A model generated the notes under the pieces. It did no database searches. It was not told the DNA's origin and was given only the letters and a program-made list of their open reading frames with translations. A program made the position numbers and the translations under genes. A DNA stretch of 64,000 bases from Bryoerythrophyllum caledonicum. Its lineage: Eukaryota > Streptophyta > Bryopsida > Pottiales > Pottiaceae. Location of the stretch: contig OZ020526.1 of the NCBI GenBank assembly GCA_963971425.1, positions 18,939,173-19,003,172 of the forward strand, given 5' to 3'. Shown in pieces: positions 10,831-21,584 of this stretch; position 1 is the stretch's first letter, and the number at the start of each line of letters is the position of its first letter.

Positions 10831-12301
10831 TTACGATAAGTTTTATTTTTATTTTTATTTAGTTATTTTTTTTTATTTTACTTATCTTGTTGGTTGGAAG
10901 GTCTAAGTTTTTAGTCTTCCAATAAATAAAAGACTAGGGGATTTTATGTGGTTGAAAGTGGAAAGGATAAGAAAGTAATGAAGTACCTTGTGGGGAACTT
11001 TGGGTAGGGTGACATGGGCTGAAGTGCCCACGTCCACTAGAGGTGAAAAAGTTGGAAAGGAGATTCCTTAGTGAGTGGGTGTGTGTGTGTGTGTGCGGGT
11101 GAGAGAGCAAGGGTTTGGAGCAGAACTTTGACTGTGTGTAACTCGTTGAGCTTGAATGATATGGAATTGAAAATTTGTGATCTTGTTCCTTGTTTCGAGA
11201 GCTTTCCATACTCGTTTTAAATTTTGAATTTGGAGTTGTAGAAAAAAAGTTATTGAGGTTTTAATTCTGTGAAAACCCGAGGTCATCCATTGAGAGGCAG
11301 AGGTTTCGAGGAGCCATAACTTTTTCTGTAGTTCTCAATTTGATTTGAGATTTGGAGGGACTGTGCGTCTCTATCCTAGCTTTCTAGAAAGATATCACAA
11401 TTGAAATTCGGAGTTGTGAGCAAGAAGTTATAGAGATCTGAATGAATAGGGGTAGGCAGAACTTTGATTGTCCATAACTTTCGGACAGTAGTTTAGATTG
11501 ACTTGAAATTTGGAGGAGTGTTAGTTGTCTAAATTAGCTTTCCAGAGAGCTATTATACTTAGTATTTGAAGTTTTGAGTCATCGGTGTCACTTGTTTGAA
11601 GGTTACAACCTTGGTGAAACTTTTCCATTGTGTTTTTGAACACTTCTTTTGAGTTTCTTAGTGTTTTTGAACACTTGAAGACTTTGGAGTTGAAGGATGG
11701 AGGAATTGAAGACTTGAGGCTTGACTTGAAGAGAAGAGAAGATGGAGACAAGTGTGTTGTGGCTTGTGGTCCGATTTCTTTTTTTGTGATTCCAAGCCAG
11801 CTTTGGAGGCTAGTTGTATTTCAATTCTGTTCTTGTAAACTCTGTTGCGGCGAAGTGGGGTTAATTGCCCACATGGTCGTGTTTATGCCGTTCCCACCGG
11901 TGAGGCACGTTTGCTGGTCACCGTGGGTTTGAATTTTAGGAGCCAATCTTTCGGACGGTTTCAGCTTGTGGTCTGGCCGTCCCGTTTTACCCGTCCGAGG
12001 CCGTGGTTTCTTATCACCCACCTTTACCCTTAACCTTTTTGAGCCACCACAGGATAGGCCAACGGGGAGGAGTTTGAAGACTGAAGACTGAAGACTAGAG
12101 ACCGAAGACCTGAAGATTTGAAGATACGATTGGATTCCCGAGCAAACAATCTCCAGTCGCAGCCAGATTCCCTGCGAATTCTCAAGGCGCTCCCCTCTCT
12201 ACACGACACCGTGTAGACAAAAGATAGGCCGGGTGCAATGAGAGCCCCATCGTTAATCGCCTCTAACACTTTTAATGGCTAGACCTTGTCTACGTAGAAT
12301 C
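10831..12301. other. non-coding region, possible LTR remnant
   Basis: No gene. A (GT)n microsatellite lies at 11,075-11,094. From 11,100 to 11,620 sequences such as CATAACTTT(C/T)…CGGACAG, GAAATTTGGAGG and AGCTTTC(C/T)AGA recur two or three times, a texture typical of plant LTR sequence. A short GAAGACTGAAGACT repeat lies at 12,072-12,112. This lies just beyond the 3' end of the minus-strand retroelement and could be its 3' LTR, but I found no matching sequence beyond its 5' end. Confidence 0.35.
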
Positions 12302-15300
12302 TTAATGTGCTAAACAATTTGGACACGATCATTGACCCACTGGTACCTCTAGAAGAGGTGGGGTTAGACATTCTAGATGCCACCCCGTAGAACACAAGTC
12401 ACAAATGACCATTGTGGCTGCCCGTTTGGCACTACCAGACAATTGACATCGCAATCCAGAAGAGATGTGAGAAATACCAGGGTTTACCGTTCCATCAATG
12501 TGTGGTAAATGGCAAGGAGCGCAATTGCGCGTATGATTCTTCCATATTTTACCATCACGACCCTCCAACAGTAACACTCCTGAGTTCTTCACCTCACATA
12601 CTCGCAAGATCAGTCGTCCCACTATCACATCCAAAGTGGTGGGCGCTGCTTGCTGCAGATATACATAGTCTCTAGGAGTAAACCGTCGCACTTGCGGTCG
12701 GTAGCCTCCTCCCCATATTGTAGCATAACGCAACGTATCCCGATGTTGAGCAATGGAAAGATTCTCCAATGCCATAGGCATCACCCGTTTGAACAAATCC
12801 GCACGTTGCTCACATACTTGAGTCCACGTGTCTGGATTGTCCATGTTAGCCAACACGGTGTCAGCATCTGCTTGAATGGCCTTCGGTAACACCGGTTGCT
12901 TTCCAAACAACAAGAAGTAAGGAGAAAAAGACGCCAAAGATGCTTGCTTGCTAAACCGGTAGCCCATGGCTATCCACGGTAATTGCAAGTCCCAATCTTG
13001 ATGATGTCCCTTCTTCAAACTATACTTCCGAAGCCCCCTCTTGACGGTTTGCACCATGCGCTCCGCCAAGCCATCCGCTTCGGGATGATCCCTCGAAGTA
13101 GTGCGGTGATCTATCATTGCTTGCTCACACAACGTTTGAAACTCACCCAAGAATTTCCTTCCTTGGTCTGTGAGAACTTCCGCTGGAGCTCCAAAGCGGC
13201 TCAATACACGATCGAGAAAAGAATAAGCGGCCCCCTCACTAAACTTGTCAGGCAACGCCACCAATTCTATCCATTTTGAGAAGTGCTCGATCATCACCAA
13301 CACATACTTATTGTGTCGAGGTGTCATTGGCAATGGACCAGCAAAATCTAAGCTCCACCTATATCCCAAGCCCATAATTGGCAATGGTTGCAATTGTGGC
13401 ATCGGAGCGTTAAAAGACGCTCGTACTCGATCACAAACCATACACCGGGCTACTAAGGCTTGAACTTGAGTTTGCATTCTTCGCCACCAATAGTGAAGCT
13501 GGAGCAAGCTATAAGTCCTCCGCACTCCAAAGTGCCTAAGGTCTTCATGCGTGTCCTTGATGAGCTTCACTCTCTCCAATGGAGTTGGGACAACCTTCCG
13601 CGTGCCATCTGGCCACACCCTCAAAAGATGAGTCCTCTCCCATACGAACCGTTTGGCTCATTGTGAGACCCGATCTCTCTCCTTAGTGGACCACGTAGGC
13701 ACCATTTTTCCATTCTTCAGAAAATGCATCACGTTCGTGTCTTCAAAGATGTCTTTGGCGCCCCCAGATTCTTCACCGCCATCCTCATCTACCGTGGCCA
13801 CAGTAGAAGCTCCGGTGTCATCTCCACGCATCGCCAATACACTTAAAAAGGCCGAACAATGCCAACCTGGCAACAGATCAGCTTCATCCTCCCCGTGCCA
13901 CCTAGCGCCCGTAGCATCCGCTTGGTTTGGAATTGGATTGCGGCTAAGGCCGTCGGCATCCATATTCACCAATCCCGCTCTGTGCACCACCTTGAAGTCG
14001 TATTCCATCAACATCAAGGCCCACCGCGCTAGCTTGCCTGTTAGTTTGTCAGATTCCATCAACCACTTTAAAGGTTGATGATCCGTGACTAACAAGAACT
14101 CATTACCATAAAGGTAACATCGAAAATGAGCAATTGCCCATATGGCAGCCAAACACTCCCCTTCATACGAGCTATACTGGGCCTCCGCATTATTGTTGGA
14201 CCGGCTGGCGTACGCAATGACAAACTCCTTCCCATCGTCATCCATTTGCGACAACACCGCACCAATTCCCAATGCGCTCCAATCTGTGTGTAGCTGGTAT
14301 GTCCTTCCGAATATTGTCCTTCGAAGTATAGGTGCCGATGCCAAGCGGTCCTTCAACTCTTGAAAGGCCACATCTTGCTCATCTCCCCATATCCAAGGTT
14401 GATCATTCCTTGTCAACATGGTTAATGGCTTGGCAATAGCACTGAAAGTCTTCACAAACTTTCTATAGTAATTACACGATCCCAAGAATGCACGTAGCCT
14501 ACTTATATCCCTTGGTCTAAGAATAGACATCACTTCTTCAATTTTACTAGCTACCACACCCAATCCACTTGGATATATCATGTGGCCTAAGTACTCGATG
14601 CGGTCAAAGTAGAATTTGCACTTACCAGGGTGCAACTTCAAACCGTGGAGCCTCAATCTAGCAAACACTTCCATCAAGTGTAGCCTATGTTGCCTTCGAT
14701 TCGTGCTAAAGTCAACGATGTCGTCAATGTAGCATCTCACGAAATCCAAGCCCGAGAATACTCGGTCCATAACCCTCTGGAATTCGGCAGGAGCATTCTT
14801 CCATCCAAATGGTAAGAATTTCCATTGGAACAACCGGTCCTTCCCATCTTTGTCAATGCCCCAGAACGCAGTCTTCTCCTTGTCTTCCTCTCTCAGTCCA
14901 ATCTGGTGGTATCTAGAGCGCAAGTCCAACGTACTAAATACCTTGGCGTGACCAATAGCCTCAAAGTTCTCCTTCGGCGTTGGCATCGCATATCGATCCG
15001 ACTTGGTGAATTTGTTAATCCTCCTATAGTCCCCGTACATCCTCTTCTCGGTCCAATTACCGTAGATATCTTTCTTGGATGGCATAACCGTCGCCGATGC
15101 ATACTCGCAATCCGGTGGAGCCAACTCCAGTAGCCCCGCAGCCACCAACTCCTCCGTACGAGCACGTATCATCCTCCGTTCAACGTCGCTATACTTATAC
15201 GGCTTCCGGTATATTGGTGCTTTGTCCGTAAAATTGATATGTACTTATTGCCCCTTCAATACTCCAAGATCTTCAAGACTAAAGGCAAAACAATCTAAGT

Positions 15301-15841
15301 ACTACCTGAGGAACTCATGTTCCTCTCTCTCAACTGCTCCATCCGCCAGGCCTACCATCGGTTTCCAAGTATCCTTGGTCACCGCCTCCTTCGGTTCCTT
15401 TGGAGCAGGATTCTCCTTCCTTGGTTGCTATTGGATGCCATGCGAAGGAGATTCTTCTCCTTCCACCTCCACCAAGCTTCCAAGTCCTTCCAATTGGCAT
15501 AGTTTGCCAATTGTCTCCCTTTGGTGAGCTGTGTGTTCTCCCACGAACATATTCTCCACAGCTTCCTCCAAATCCTTCGTTTGGTGGGCCAATTCCCTAC
15601 TTCGGTTCCAATCCTTCACTCCATGAAGAGGATCCTCAATCCTGGGTGTCGCGAAAAGGTTCGCGGAGCTCCACATATTCCATGGGTGAGGTGCCAAGGC
15701 CTTCTCGCCCCCAACCACTTTGCCTGTCACCTTGACAGAGACAAATGGTTCTCCGGCCGCCCGCAACTCATAAGACCCCATGGAACCGGTAAAACTAGAA
15801 GCCAACCGCTTATGTTCTGCCACTAGCAACGAACGATCCAC
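12302..15841 (-). pseudogene. reverse transcriptase, RNase H, integrase and C-terminal PHD finger (broken pol)
   Basis: One frame from 15,841 to TAA 12,302 with in-frame stops at 15,428 (TAG), 15,302 (TAG), 15,245 (TAA), 13,658 (TGA) and 12,329 (TGA). Visible parts: RT with CYIDDIVDF and FLPFGWKNAPAEFQ; RNase H with LHTDWSALGIGAVLSQ and TDHQPLKWL; integrase with an HHCC zinc site (H…H…CMVC), then catalytic D (SLDFAGP), D (LTDQGRKF) and E (PEADGLAER). After the integrase C-terminal domain comes a C4HC3 PHD-like motif: RCQLSGS, CDLC, WHLEC, LTPPLLEVPVGQ, stop, SCPNC. The second cysteine of the first pair is Ser. PHD fingers read histone H3 tails, so this probably acted as an integration-targeting module, analogous to the chromodomain of chromoviruses (inference). 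Confidence 0.85.
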
Positions 15842-18717
15842 GTCAAGCAGTTTAAGTCCATCGCTTGTCCAATTAAAAATCGCCGTTGTTGCTCTGAGAT
15901 CCCGGGCGCATCGGTAGTGCCCGTGGAAAATCCCATGGCTCTCTCTCGTTCATCCGCATTAGGCTCCACCATCTCTTGAGACAAGGAATCCCACACAAGA
16001 CCCGGGCCGTTATCCTTAAAGGCATACGATCGAGCAAAACTAACCAACGTGGGTAGTGCCCTACGTGGTTCTCCTTTGCGGTTGACTACCGCCAAAGGTG
16101 CTTGGTCGTCATGATAAACGCGTCGCGTTGCCCTATGAGGATCCAAAATATCACTCACATAGACATCTGGCCGTTTAATTCGACCCACAGCGGACTGTAA
16201 CAACTCTTGAGGTGCTAAATTCGTCCACCACAACCGCGGGCGATGTGCTCGCGATCCCACCGCAGCTGCATCCAACAACACGGGCATACCCAGATTCTGG
16301 TGTATGCGGTGCATGCCCTCCAATGTCCTCGACCTCGAGCTACTCATCACTGGTACATTTTCCACAATGTAACCTGGTGGTCGCTTCTGAGAGGTTTGAA
16401 GCAAAGACAATACGCGAATCATATCATGAAACCACGAAGAACGAGTGTCTTTCAACCCGTTTTGATGTCCAGCCATTGACAATCCTTGATATGGCCATCC
16501 CGCGATGACAAGGTCCACATGGCCAGCACGGTGAATATCCTCTGCTGAAAGCAAAGCAATATCACCAACAAGGGTAGGAAATGAAGTCTTGATGGCACTG
16601 GTGGCCAACAAGTCTGGGAATTGAGTCCTCAATCGCCGTGAATGCCACTTAGCCACGTGCCTTGCTGCCTCATCAACATCTACGTAGATGTAGCGTTTAA
16701 CCTTCATCCCTTCTTCCAACACTGACGCCAAGCCACTTCCAATCCCTCCAAACAACTCCAACAACACAATACCATCCTCTGGTACCTTCCAGTGAATGGT
16801 GGAAGTGTCTAGACGTAAGCCTAAGTCTTGGTCCACTCGAGAATCATCTTCTAGTTGTGGTAGTATCGAATGCTGCCAAGCATCTTCAATGACATGTGCC
16901 GCATCCTTCTGAAGTTGAGTCGTGGTCCTCCACGCTACTTTTATGCCAGGTTGATACGTCTCTGTATCTCCACCACTTGTGTCACCCATTTGGGCATCCA
17001 TCTCGTGAAGTGTAGGAGTATCCATCGAGAAAGTATCACAACCCTTGTGAAACCATGATGGTCTCACATCCATACCTCCTGAGAAGGCAAACACGTCTGC
17101 AAGATTGCCAGTCAGAACTCGAATAAAACGAGCTGGCAGCTGAGCCTTCCGCCCATCTCCTACTTGCCATCCTGGTCTATAACTTGCGGTTTCTTCCCAG
17201 AAATCCAAGATGAATCTCATGGGGTATAGCACCGCCGAGCCCACCAAGACATCGTATGACTTGGCCTCCGTTACTATAGCTTTCACCTTCATAAAGCTTG
17301 CATCCTCGACATCATCTTCGTTGAGTCGTAAAATCAACTCCTCCTTTGTGATGCCCGTAGCATGCTCCGTACCCCCCATGGAAGTGCTAATTGCCCATGG
17401 ACACTTCTCCAAAGTGTCCCCGGTCAAACCCAACCCCTCACGGGCAGATGCACCCAACATCAATGGTTGGGCTCCTGAATCCAAAAGCACTCGTCGAGGC
17501 ACAAATACCCTCCCCTTGGGCCCAACAAGTTGGAAAATCCCCTGGGAGTTGTCAACCACCACCACACCAGGTGTAATGGATGACCTCTCGATTGCAGGTC
17601 TGGCGGCCATGGTCTTGACACGCATGGCTGCTGAAAGCAGCCCCTCCACGTTGTCCTCTTGACTCTTATCTACCTCTCCTTCAATCACTTCCGTCTTCAA
17701 CGCATTGACGCCCGTGGAGTCACCCGACTCACACATTTGAGCCGCCATCTTGAATACTGCCGCTGCATTGAAGCCCTCTTGTGACATCAATTTAGCTGAA
17801 AATAGTGAAGCCTCACAAACCACGTTTGCTGCTTCTCTCACCACAGTAGTTGGTGGCTCTACAAATCCAACGGTAGGACGAGTTGTTGACACCCCCCGAC
17901 GCCTCGGAGGCACCATGGAAGATGTTGGCACCATCTCCTCCAATGTGAAAGACTCTGGCAATCGAGCTTGCCGGTTGTCCTTACCATGTTGAGGATCCAA
18001 GGTTGGACTTGCTCCACGTGGAACCTCCTTGGTCACCGGTGTTTGACTCCGCGTAAGGGCATAAGCCTCCCGTGAGCCCTCCGTAATAGCAAGTGCCATG
18101 CCACTTAGCATATAGTCCCCGAATTCGTCATCATCGGGCCTAAACCCGCCCTCAGCATGAAAATTAGGAGTGACTTGGGGCTTCTCACTCACTGAAGCAG
18201 CATTCGCGCTCATGGCCGCCATCTTGGCCTCCAACTCCGCGAATTTGGCCTTCCAACCTTTCTTGTCTCCTCTCGAAGACTTGGACTCTTTCTCCTTGTT
18301 GCTTGCCTTGGTTCCCTTGCCTCCAGAAGGCTTCAACTCCGGGTGAAGCTTCCAACACTTAGCCTCGGAATGCCCCTTGGCACCACAACTTGAGCAATAG
18401 CCATCGGTTTGAGGGGTAGATGACTTGCTTTCCTTGCAATCCTTCCTCAAATGCCCCGGTTTGCCACAACTAAAGCATAATGCTTCAGTGTCGCTGGCAT
18501 AGGAGGGAACCGAAGCCTTGGCCACCTTGACCTTTTCAGGAATCTTCTCTTCACGTTTGAGAAATCCCATGGCCGCTTTCTCCTCCAATAAATTGATCTC
18601 AATTCTCTCGGACGTCTCGAACACAAACCTCAAAGTCGGTGGCTCATCCAATCGCAATGCCTCATTGCAAACTAATGTCTTCAGCTCCTTCTCTAAGATG
18701 TTGTACCAGTGCTGCAC
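15823..18717 (-). CDS. zinc knuckles, retropepsin and C5-cytosine DNA methyltransferase (964-codon open frame)
   Basis: This frame has no internal stop. It begins in the C-terminal part of gag: two knuckles, CFSCGKPGHLRKDC and CSSCGAKGHSEAKC (codons ~81-121). The retropepsin motif LLDSGAQ is near 17,475. From about codon 647 it is a C5-cytosine methyltransferase in canonical motif order: motif I LLELFGGIGSGLASV (S-adenosylmethionine site), a VDVDEAAR acidic segment, motif IV GWP-Y-QGLSMAG, motif VI ENVPVM (~codon 782), motif VIII RAHRPRLWWTN (~codon 821), and a motif X-like IGQAMDLNCLTWIV at the end. The spacing and RAHRxRxxW resemble DNMT3-type enzymes. The motif IV cysteine that attacks cytosine is Tyr743 (TAT at 16,491-16,489), so this copy is predicted to be catalytically dead. 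A frameshift near 15,830 separates it from reverse transcriptase. Confidence 0.85.
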   Translation of the reverse strand: MQHWYNILEKELKTLVCNEALRLDEPPTLRFVFETSERIEINLLEEKAAMGFLKREEKIPEKVKVAKASVPSYASDTEALCFSCGKPGHLRKDCKESKSSTPQTDGYCSSCGAKGHSEAKCWKLHPELKPSGGKGTKASNKEKESKSSRGDKKGWKAKFAELEAKMAAMSANAASVSEKPQVTPNFHAEGGFRPDDDEFGDYMLSGMALAITEGSREAYALTRSQTPVTKEVPRGASPTLDPQHGKDNRQARLPESFTLEEMVPTSSMVPPRRRGVSTTRPTVGFVEPPTTVVREAANVVCEASLFSAKLMSQEGFNAAAVFKMAAQMCESGDSTGVNALKTEVIEGEVDKSQEDNVEGLLSAAMRVKTMAARPAIERSSITPGVVVVDNSQGIFQLVGPKGRVFVPRRVLLDSGAQPLMLGASAREGLGLTGDTLEKCPWAISTSMGGTEHATGITKEELILRLNEDDVEDASFMKVKAIVTEAKSYDVLVGSAVLYPMRFILDFWEETASYRPGWQVGDGRKAQLPARFIRVLTGNLADVFAFSGGMDVRPSWFHKGCDTFSMDTPTLHEMDAQMGDTSGGDTETYQPGIKVAWRTTTQLQKDAAHVIEDAWQHSILPQLEDDSRVDQDLGLRLDTSTIHWKVPEDGIVLLELFGGIGSGLASVLEEGMKVKRYIYVDVDEAARHVAKWHSRRLRTQFPDLLATSAIKTSFPTLVGDIALLSAEDIHRAGHVDLVIAGWPYQGLSMAGHQNGLKDTRSSWFHDMIRVLSLLQTSQKRPPGYIVENVPVMSSSRSRTLEGMHRIHQNLGMPVLLDAAAVGSRAHRPRLWWTNLAPQELLQSAVGRIKRPDVYVSDILDPHRATRRVYHDDQAPLAVVNRKGEPRRALPTLVSFARSYAFKDNGPGLVWDSLSQEMVEPNADERERAMGFSTGTTDAPGISEQQRRFLIGQAMDLNCLTWIVRC

Positions 18718-19513
18718 CGCTTGCTACTCCGTGAGTAGCAGAAATCAGTCTCCGCAATCTCGCACGAGCTTCTTGCAAGGACTCATCTCCTCCTCGCGCA
18801 AAAGACCTCAATGCCTTCATCTTATCCGCGCGTTGACCTTGATAGTCTTGACGAATCTGTGTGAAGAACATGGCCGTAGGGTTAAACGGAGGTGGAATAG
18901 CCACCGTTTCCATCGGTTGGCTCAAGTCCTCGGCACTACTCGTGCCCTCCTCCTGCTTCCCCTTTCCCACACGTGATGGCACACCCGGCGCCCCGCCGAA
19001 TACGTCTGCGTAATTCGGTGCATAGAAATCTCTCCATGCCAATATCTCTGTGAGATAAGCCTCGAATTCTCCATAATCCGCTAACGGGGCTCCCTCTAGA
19101 CATCCAAATAACGCCCTCCACACCATGTAAGGGTTGAAGTTGGGGTTGCGAGACTTCTGGAGTTCACACCACATGGTGAACTCCCTCTTGAAGTCATCCG
19201 CTTCGATAGTGCCCGTGGCACCCGAAAACCGTCGCAACTCCCGTTCTCCTCCTCCTCCATATGGTGAAGCCATCTCCTCCCAATCAAAAATTGATTGCAA
19301 AGGCTTTCTTGGTGGGGAACTTACACTACGTGCCAAAGATTCTACTTCAAACTCACGTTCTTCTACTATCGCTTGCACCATATCCTCCTCTTCCTTCGAT
19401 TGAGTGGTAACCTCCTCCACCACTCGTTCACGAACGCCTACCGCAAATGGGGTGTTTCTCCGAGTGAAATTGGGCCCCTTCCACGTCTCCAGATTGAGAA
19501 CTGGTTGGCTCAA
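18662..19513 (-). pseudogene. gag capsid-like region of the retroelement
   Basis: An open frame of 283 codons. The stretch ADDFKREFTMWCELQKS…FNPYMVWRALFGCLEG and the later TQIRQDYQGQRADKMKALRSFARGGDES…LRRL have the tryptophan/leucine spacing of Ty3/gypsy capsid proteins (retrotrans_gag). The frame closes at 18,662, but the expected continuation (QHWYNILEKEL, then the zinc knuckles) lies in another register from 18,717, so an indel near 18,700-18,720 has broken gag. Capsid proteins package the element RNA in cytoplasmic particles. Confidence 0.7.
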
Positions 19514-20166
19514 TCACAGAAGCGCCATGCTGCATGAGTGCCCTTCTTCTCCGGAGCGTAGATAGTGGGTGGTACTTCCCAATCGAGTAGCTCCAAGGTG
19601 AGTGTGTCCCACACACTGCTGGCCCGCTCTCGCCACGTACCCACCTCCCACTGCCACGTAGTATGAAACACGAAGCCTTCACTCTCAAACTCGGTGAAGA
19701 TGAGGGAGAACGTGGGCAATTGGTTCCCTCGGCGGAAATCCACCACCTCCACGGTGTACCTTGACCCAACGTTCTTTAGGACAACGGCCTTCTCTCCAAC
19801 CACAAGATCCACGGCTTCAACTTGGCCTCGTGCACGACAAAGAGGAGCTCGAACACCCTCCTTGGCCCGAAGTGCTCGAACTTTGCGCACCCCACCAAGT
19901 GAAGTCCAATACTTCACGGACTCTACGCTTAGCACCTTCGTGCCTGGCTTTTGCAAGTCTTGAGTCCCGGTTCGAGACTTGGCTATGGGAGATAACTCAA
20001 AATCCCTACCACTAGAGCTTGCCTGGGAAGATGAAGATTTAACTTGCAAATCTTGGAGGCAAGTAATCAATTGACTAAGGGTCTCGGTGCTAATCTCTAC
20101 CGTGGATGCACTAGACTCTTTTGATTCCTTCTTCTTTCCTCCACTATCCATGTCCCATATGCTCAA
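19510..20166 (-). CDS. gag N-terminal open frame of the retroelement
   Basis: A 218-codon frame starting ATG 20,166 with a Ser/Lys-rich start, followed by a region rich in beta strands (VGEKAVVLKNVGSRYTVEVV). It ends in TGA at 19,510, where the downstream gag frame (19,513-18,662) takes over in a different register with only a 4-nt overlap. It is either an extra leader ORF upstream of gag or the N-terminal part of one gag cut by an indel. No known domain was recognised. A 70-bp minisatellite lies upstream at 20,399-20,660. Confidence 0.5.
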   Translation of the reverse strand: MSIWDMDSGGKKKESKESSASTVEISTETLSQLITCLQDLQVKSSSSQASSSGRDFELSPIAKSRTGTQDLQKPGTKVLSVESVKYWTSLGGVRKVRALRAKEGVRAPLCRARGQVEAVDLVVGEKAVVLKNVGSRYTVEVVDFRRGNQLPTFSLIFTEFESEGFVFHTTWQWEVGTWRERASSVWDTLTLELLDWEVPPTIYAPEKKGTHAAWRFCD

Positions 20167-20398
20167 TGCAACCCACTCTTTTTACGTGGTTGTATTAAGC
20201 GGGCTTACAATGGATCTTAGGGGAATGCTAGATTAGGGAAATGCTAGAATTTCACTTCTTGTTCACTATCATATGCCACACTTAGCTCACGTGATGCAAC
20301 ACATCAACGGTGTGCACAACAATTTGATGAGAACAACCCAAAGTCTAGCCATACATGATCCCCATAATCCAAATTCCTAGCCGAAGTACAAGAGGAAA

Positions 20399-20660
20399 GC
20401 GACAATGTCACTCACCATCCCATACCTCTACTAGTCACTCCCCAAAGGTGGCAAAGCGCAAGAAAAAGGTGACTATGGCACCCAATATCCCACAACTCTT
20501 CCAATCACTCTAACAAGCAAATTGGCAAGGGTAAGAACTGGGCAACAATGGTACCCACTATCCCACACCTTCACCTCTTACAAGAATGACGAAGAGCAAG
20601 AAGAAGGTGACTATGGCACCCGCTCTCCCGCACTTTCACCACTTACTAACAAGATATAAC
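20399..20660. repeat. about 70-bp minisatellite upstream of gag, four copies
   Basis: Four imperfect units start near 20,399, 20,467, 20,541 and 20,605. Each contains (G)GTGACTATGGCACCC-like sequence, then TATCCCACA and an AAG(A/G)GCAAGAA end. It lies in what should be the 5' leader or LTR of the minus-strand retroelement. Confidence 0.65.
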
Positions 20661-20989
20661 ATACAAACTTGTCACTCCCCCAAGCAACCGACTATCCCCT
20701 CCCAACGCAGGTCCGGATACGTTACCTTGTTGAAGTTGTCTTGGGCCTCCAAATAGCTACCACTAGCTACTCCTAGAGAAACCCTAAATGTAATTTATGC
20801 CTTATAATGCCTCGTGCAAGAGGCTAGCCCTTCTCTAAAACTACATAAATTCTAGGATAACACCTTAAAATTCTAAATGATCAAAATCACTAGAAACGAG
20901 CAGCTCTTGCACTAACATGTGCACAAAGCTAACATGTGCTCAAGCATGTATCATTCCAGGGTTACCAATCCGACGTCCTTGGGGGTCTG

Positions 20990-21414
20990 AGAGCGTCCTA
21001 GGGCGTCCTAGGACGTCCTAGGACGAGGACGTCCTGACGTCACGTCGGACGCAGCGTCCAGGGGGGGTAAAATGCATTTACCGAAGGCCGTAGTAAGTTT
21101 TCTGGACCGTCAGATTCGACGAAGTGCGACGCGGCGAGATCTCAGCCGTCGAAATGCGTCGAGTCGTCCGACCGGACCCCGCCGTCGGAGAGATCGGACG
21201 GCACCTCGGCCGTCCGCGTGATCGGACGGCCGATGGACAGATCGTACGGCCCCGATTTGATCGCGGGGGTGCACGACGGCCGTCCGATTAGGCCGACGGC
21301 TTTAGGGCCGTCCGATCCGCGGACGGCCGTGCGACCGGTCCATCGGCCGTCCGATTGGAGGACGGACGGCCGCGGTGGCGGTCGGCCTCATGGCTGTCCG
21401 CCACCCTATAAAAG
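20990..21414 (+). promoter_or_regulatory. GC-rich TATA promoter island of the kinase-like gene
   Basis: A strikingly GC-rich island in AT-rich surroundings. It opens with overlapping palindromes of CGTCCTAGGACG (20,996-21,030), then a perfect bZIP/CRE-type palindrome TGACGTCA at 21,035-21,042. From 21,110 on, CCGTCC/GGACGG, often within (A)TCGGACGGCCG, occurs about ten times in 330 bp in both orientations. It ends in a TATA box (TATAAAAG, 21,407-21,414) followed by GCCGTCCGCC and a CT-rich initiator. The downstream ATG is at 21,922. A related island serves the minus-strand gene at 28.6-29.8 kb. Confidence 0.65.
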
Positions 21415-21584
21415 GCCGTCCGCCAACCTCTCTCTCTCACTTTTTCCTTCCCCTCTCAAAAATTGAAATATATTTTTGAGTGGATGCGGAGTGGCTTTGG
21501 CTGGCATTTTTCCATCCATTGGCTCCTCATCTTTGGGAGGGAGAAAGTGATTCACATTTGGGGGGGAGTTTTTGCGGTTTTTTT

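Larger units (their letters stand above)
12302..20166 (-). mobile_element. Ty3/gypsy-type retroelement with DNA methyltransferase and PHD domains (decayed)
   Basis: On the minus strand the order is gag (20,166-18,370, with two CCHC zinc knuckles), DSGA-type retropepsin (about 17,475), C5-cytosine methyltransferase (about 16,780-15,823), reverse transcriptase (YIDD at about 14,725), RNase H, HHCC zinc integrase and a PHD finger (12,451-12,314). RT before integrase is the Ty3/gypsy order. The protein is broken by frameshifts near 19,511, 18,700 and 15,830 and by stops at 15,428, 15,302, 15,245, 13,658 and 12,329. LTRs, primer site and target duplication were not found by eye. Retrotransposons that captured methyltransferases are documented in dinoflagellates and charophytes; such enzymes were proposed to methylate the element's own DNA. 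Confidence 0.85.

Noticed and set aside
10900-20960. LTR pair of the methyltransferase retroelement
   Set aside because: Reading 20.2-20.95 kb against 10.9-12.3 kb gave no convincing direct repeat; a dot plot is needed.
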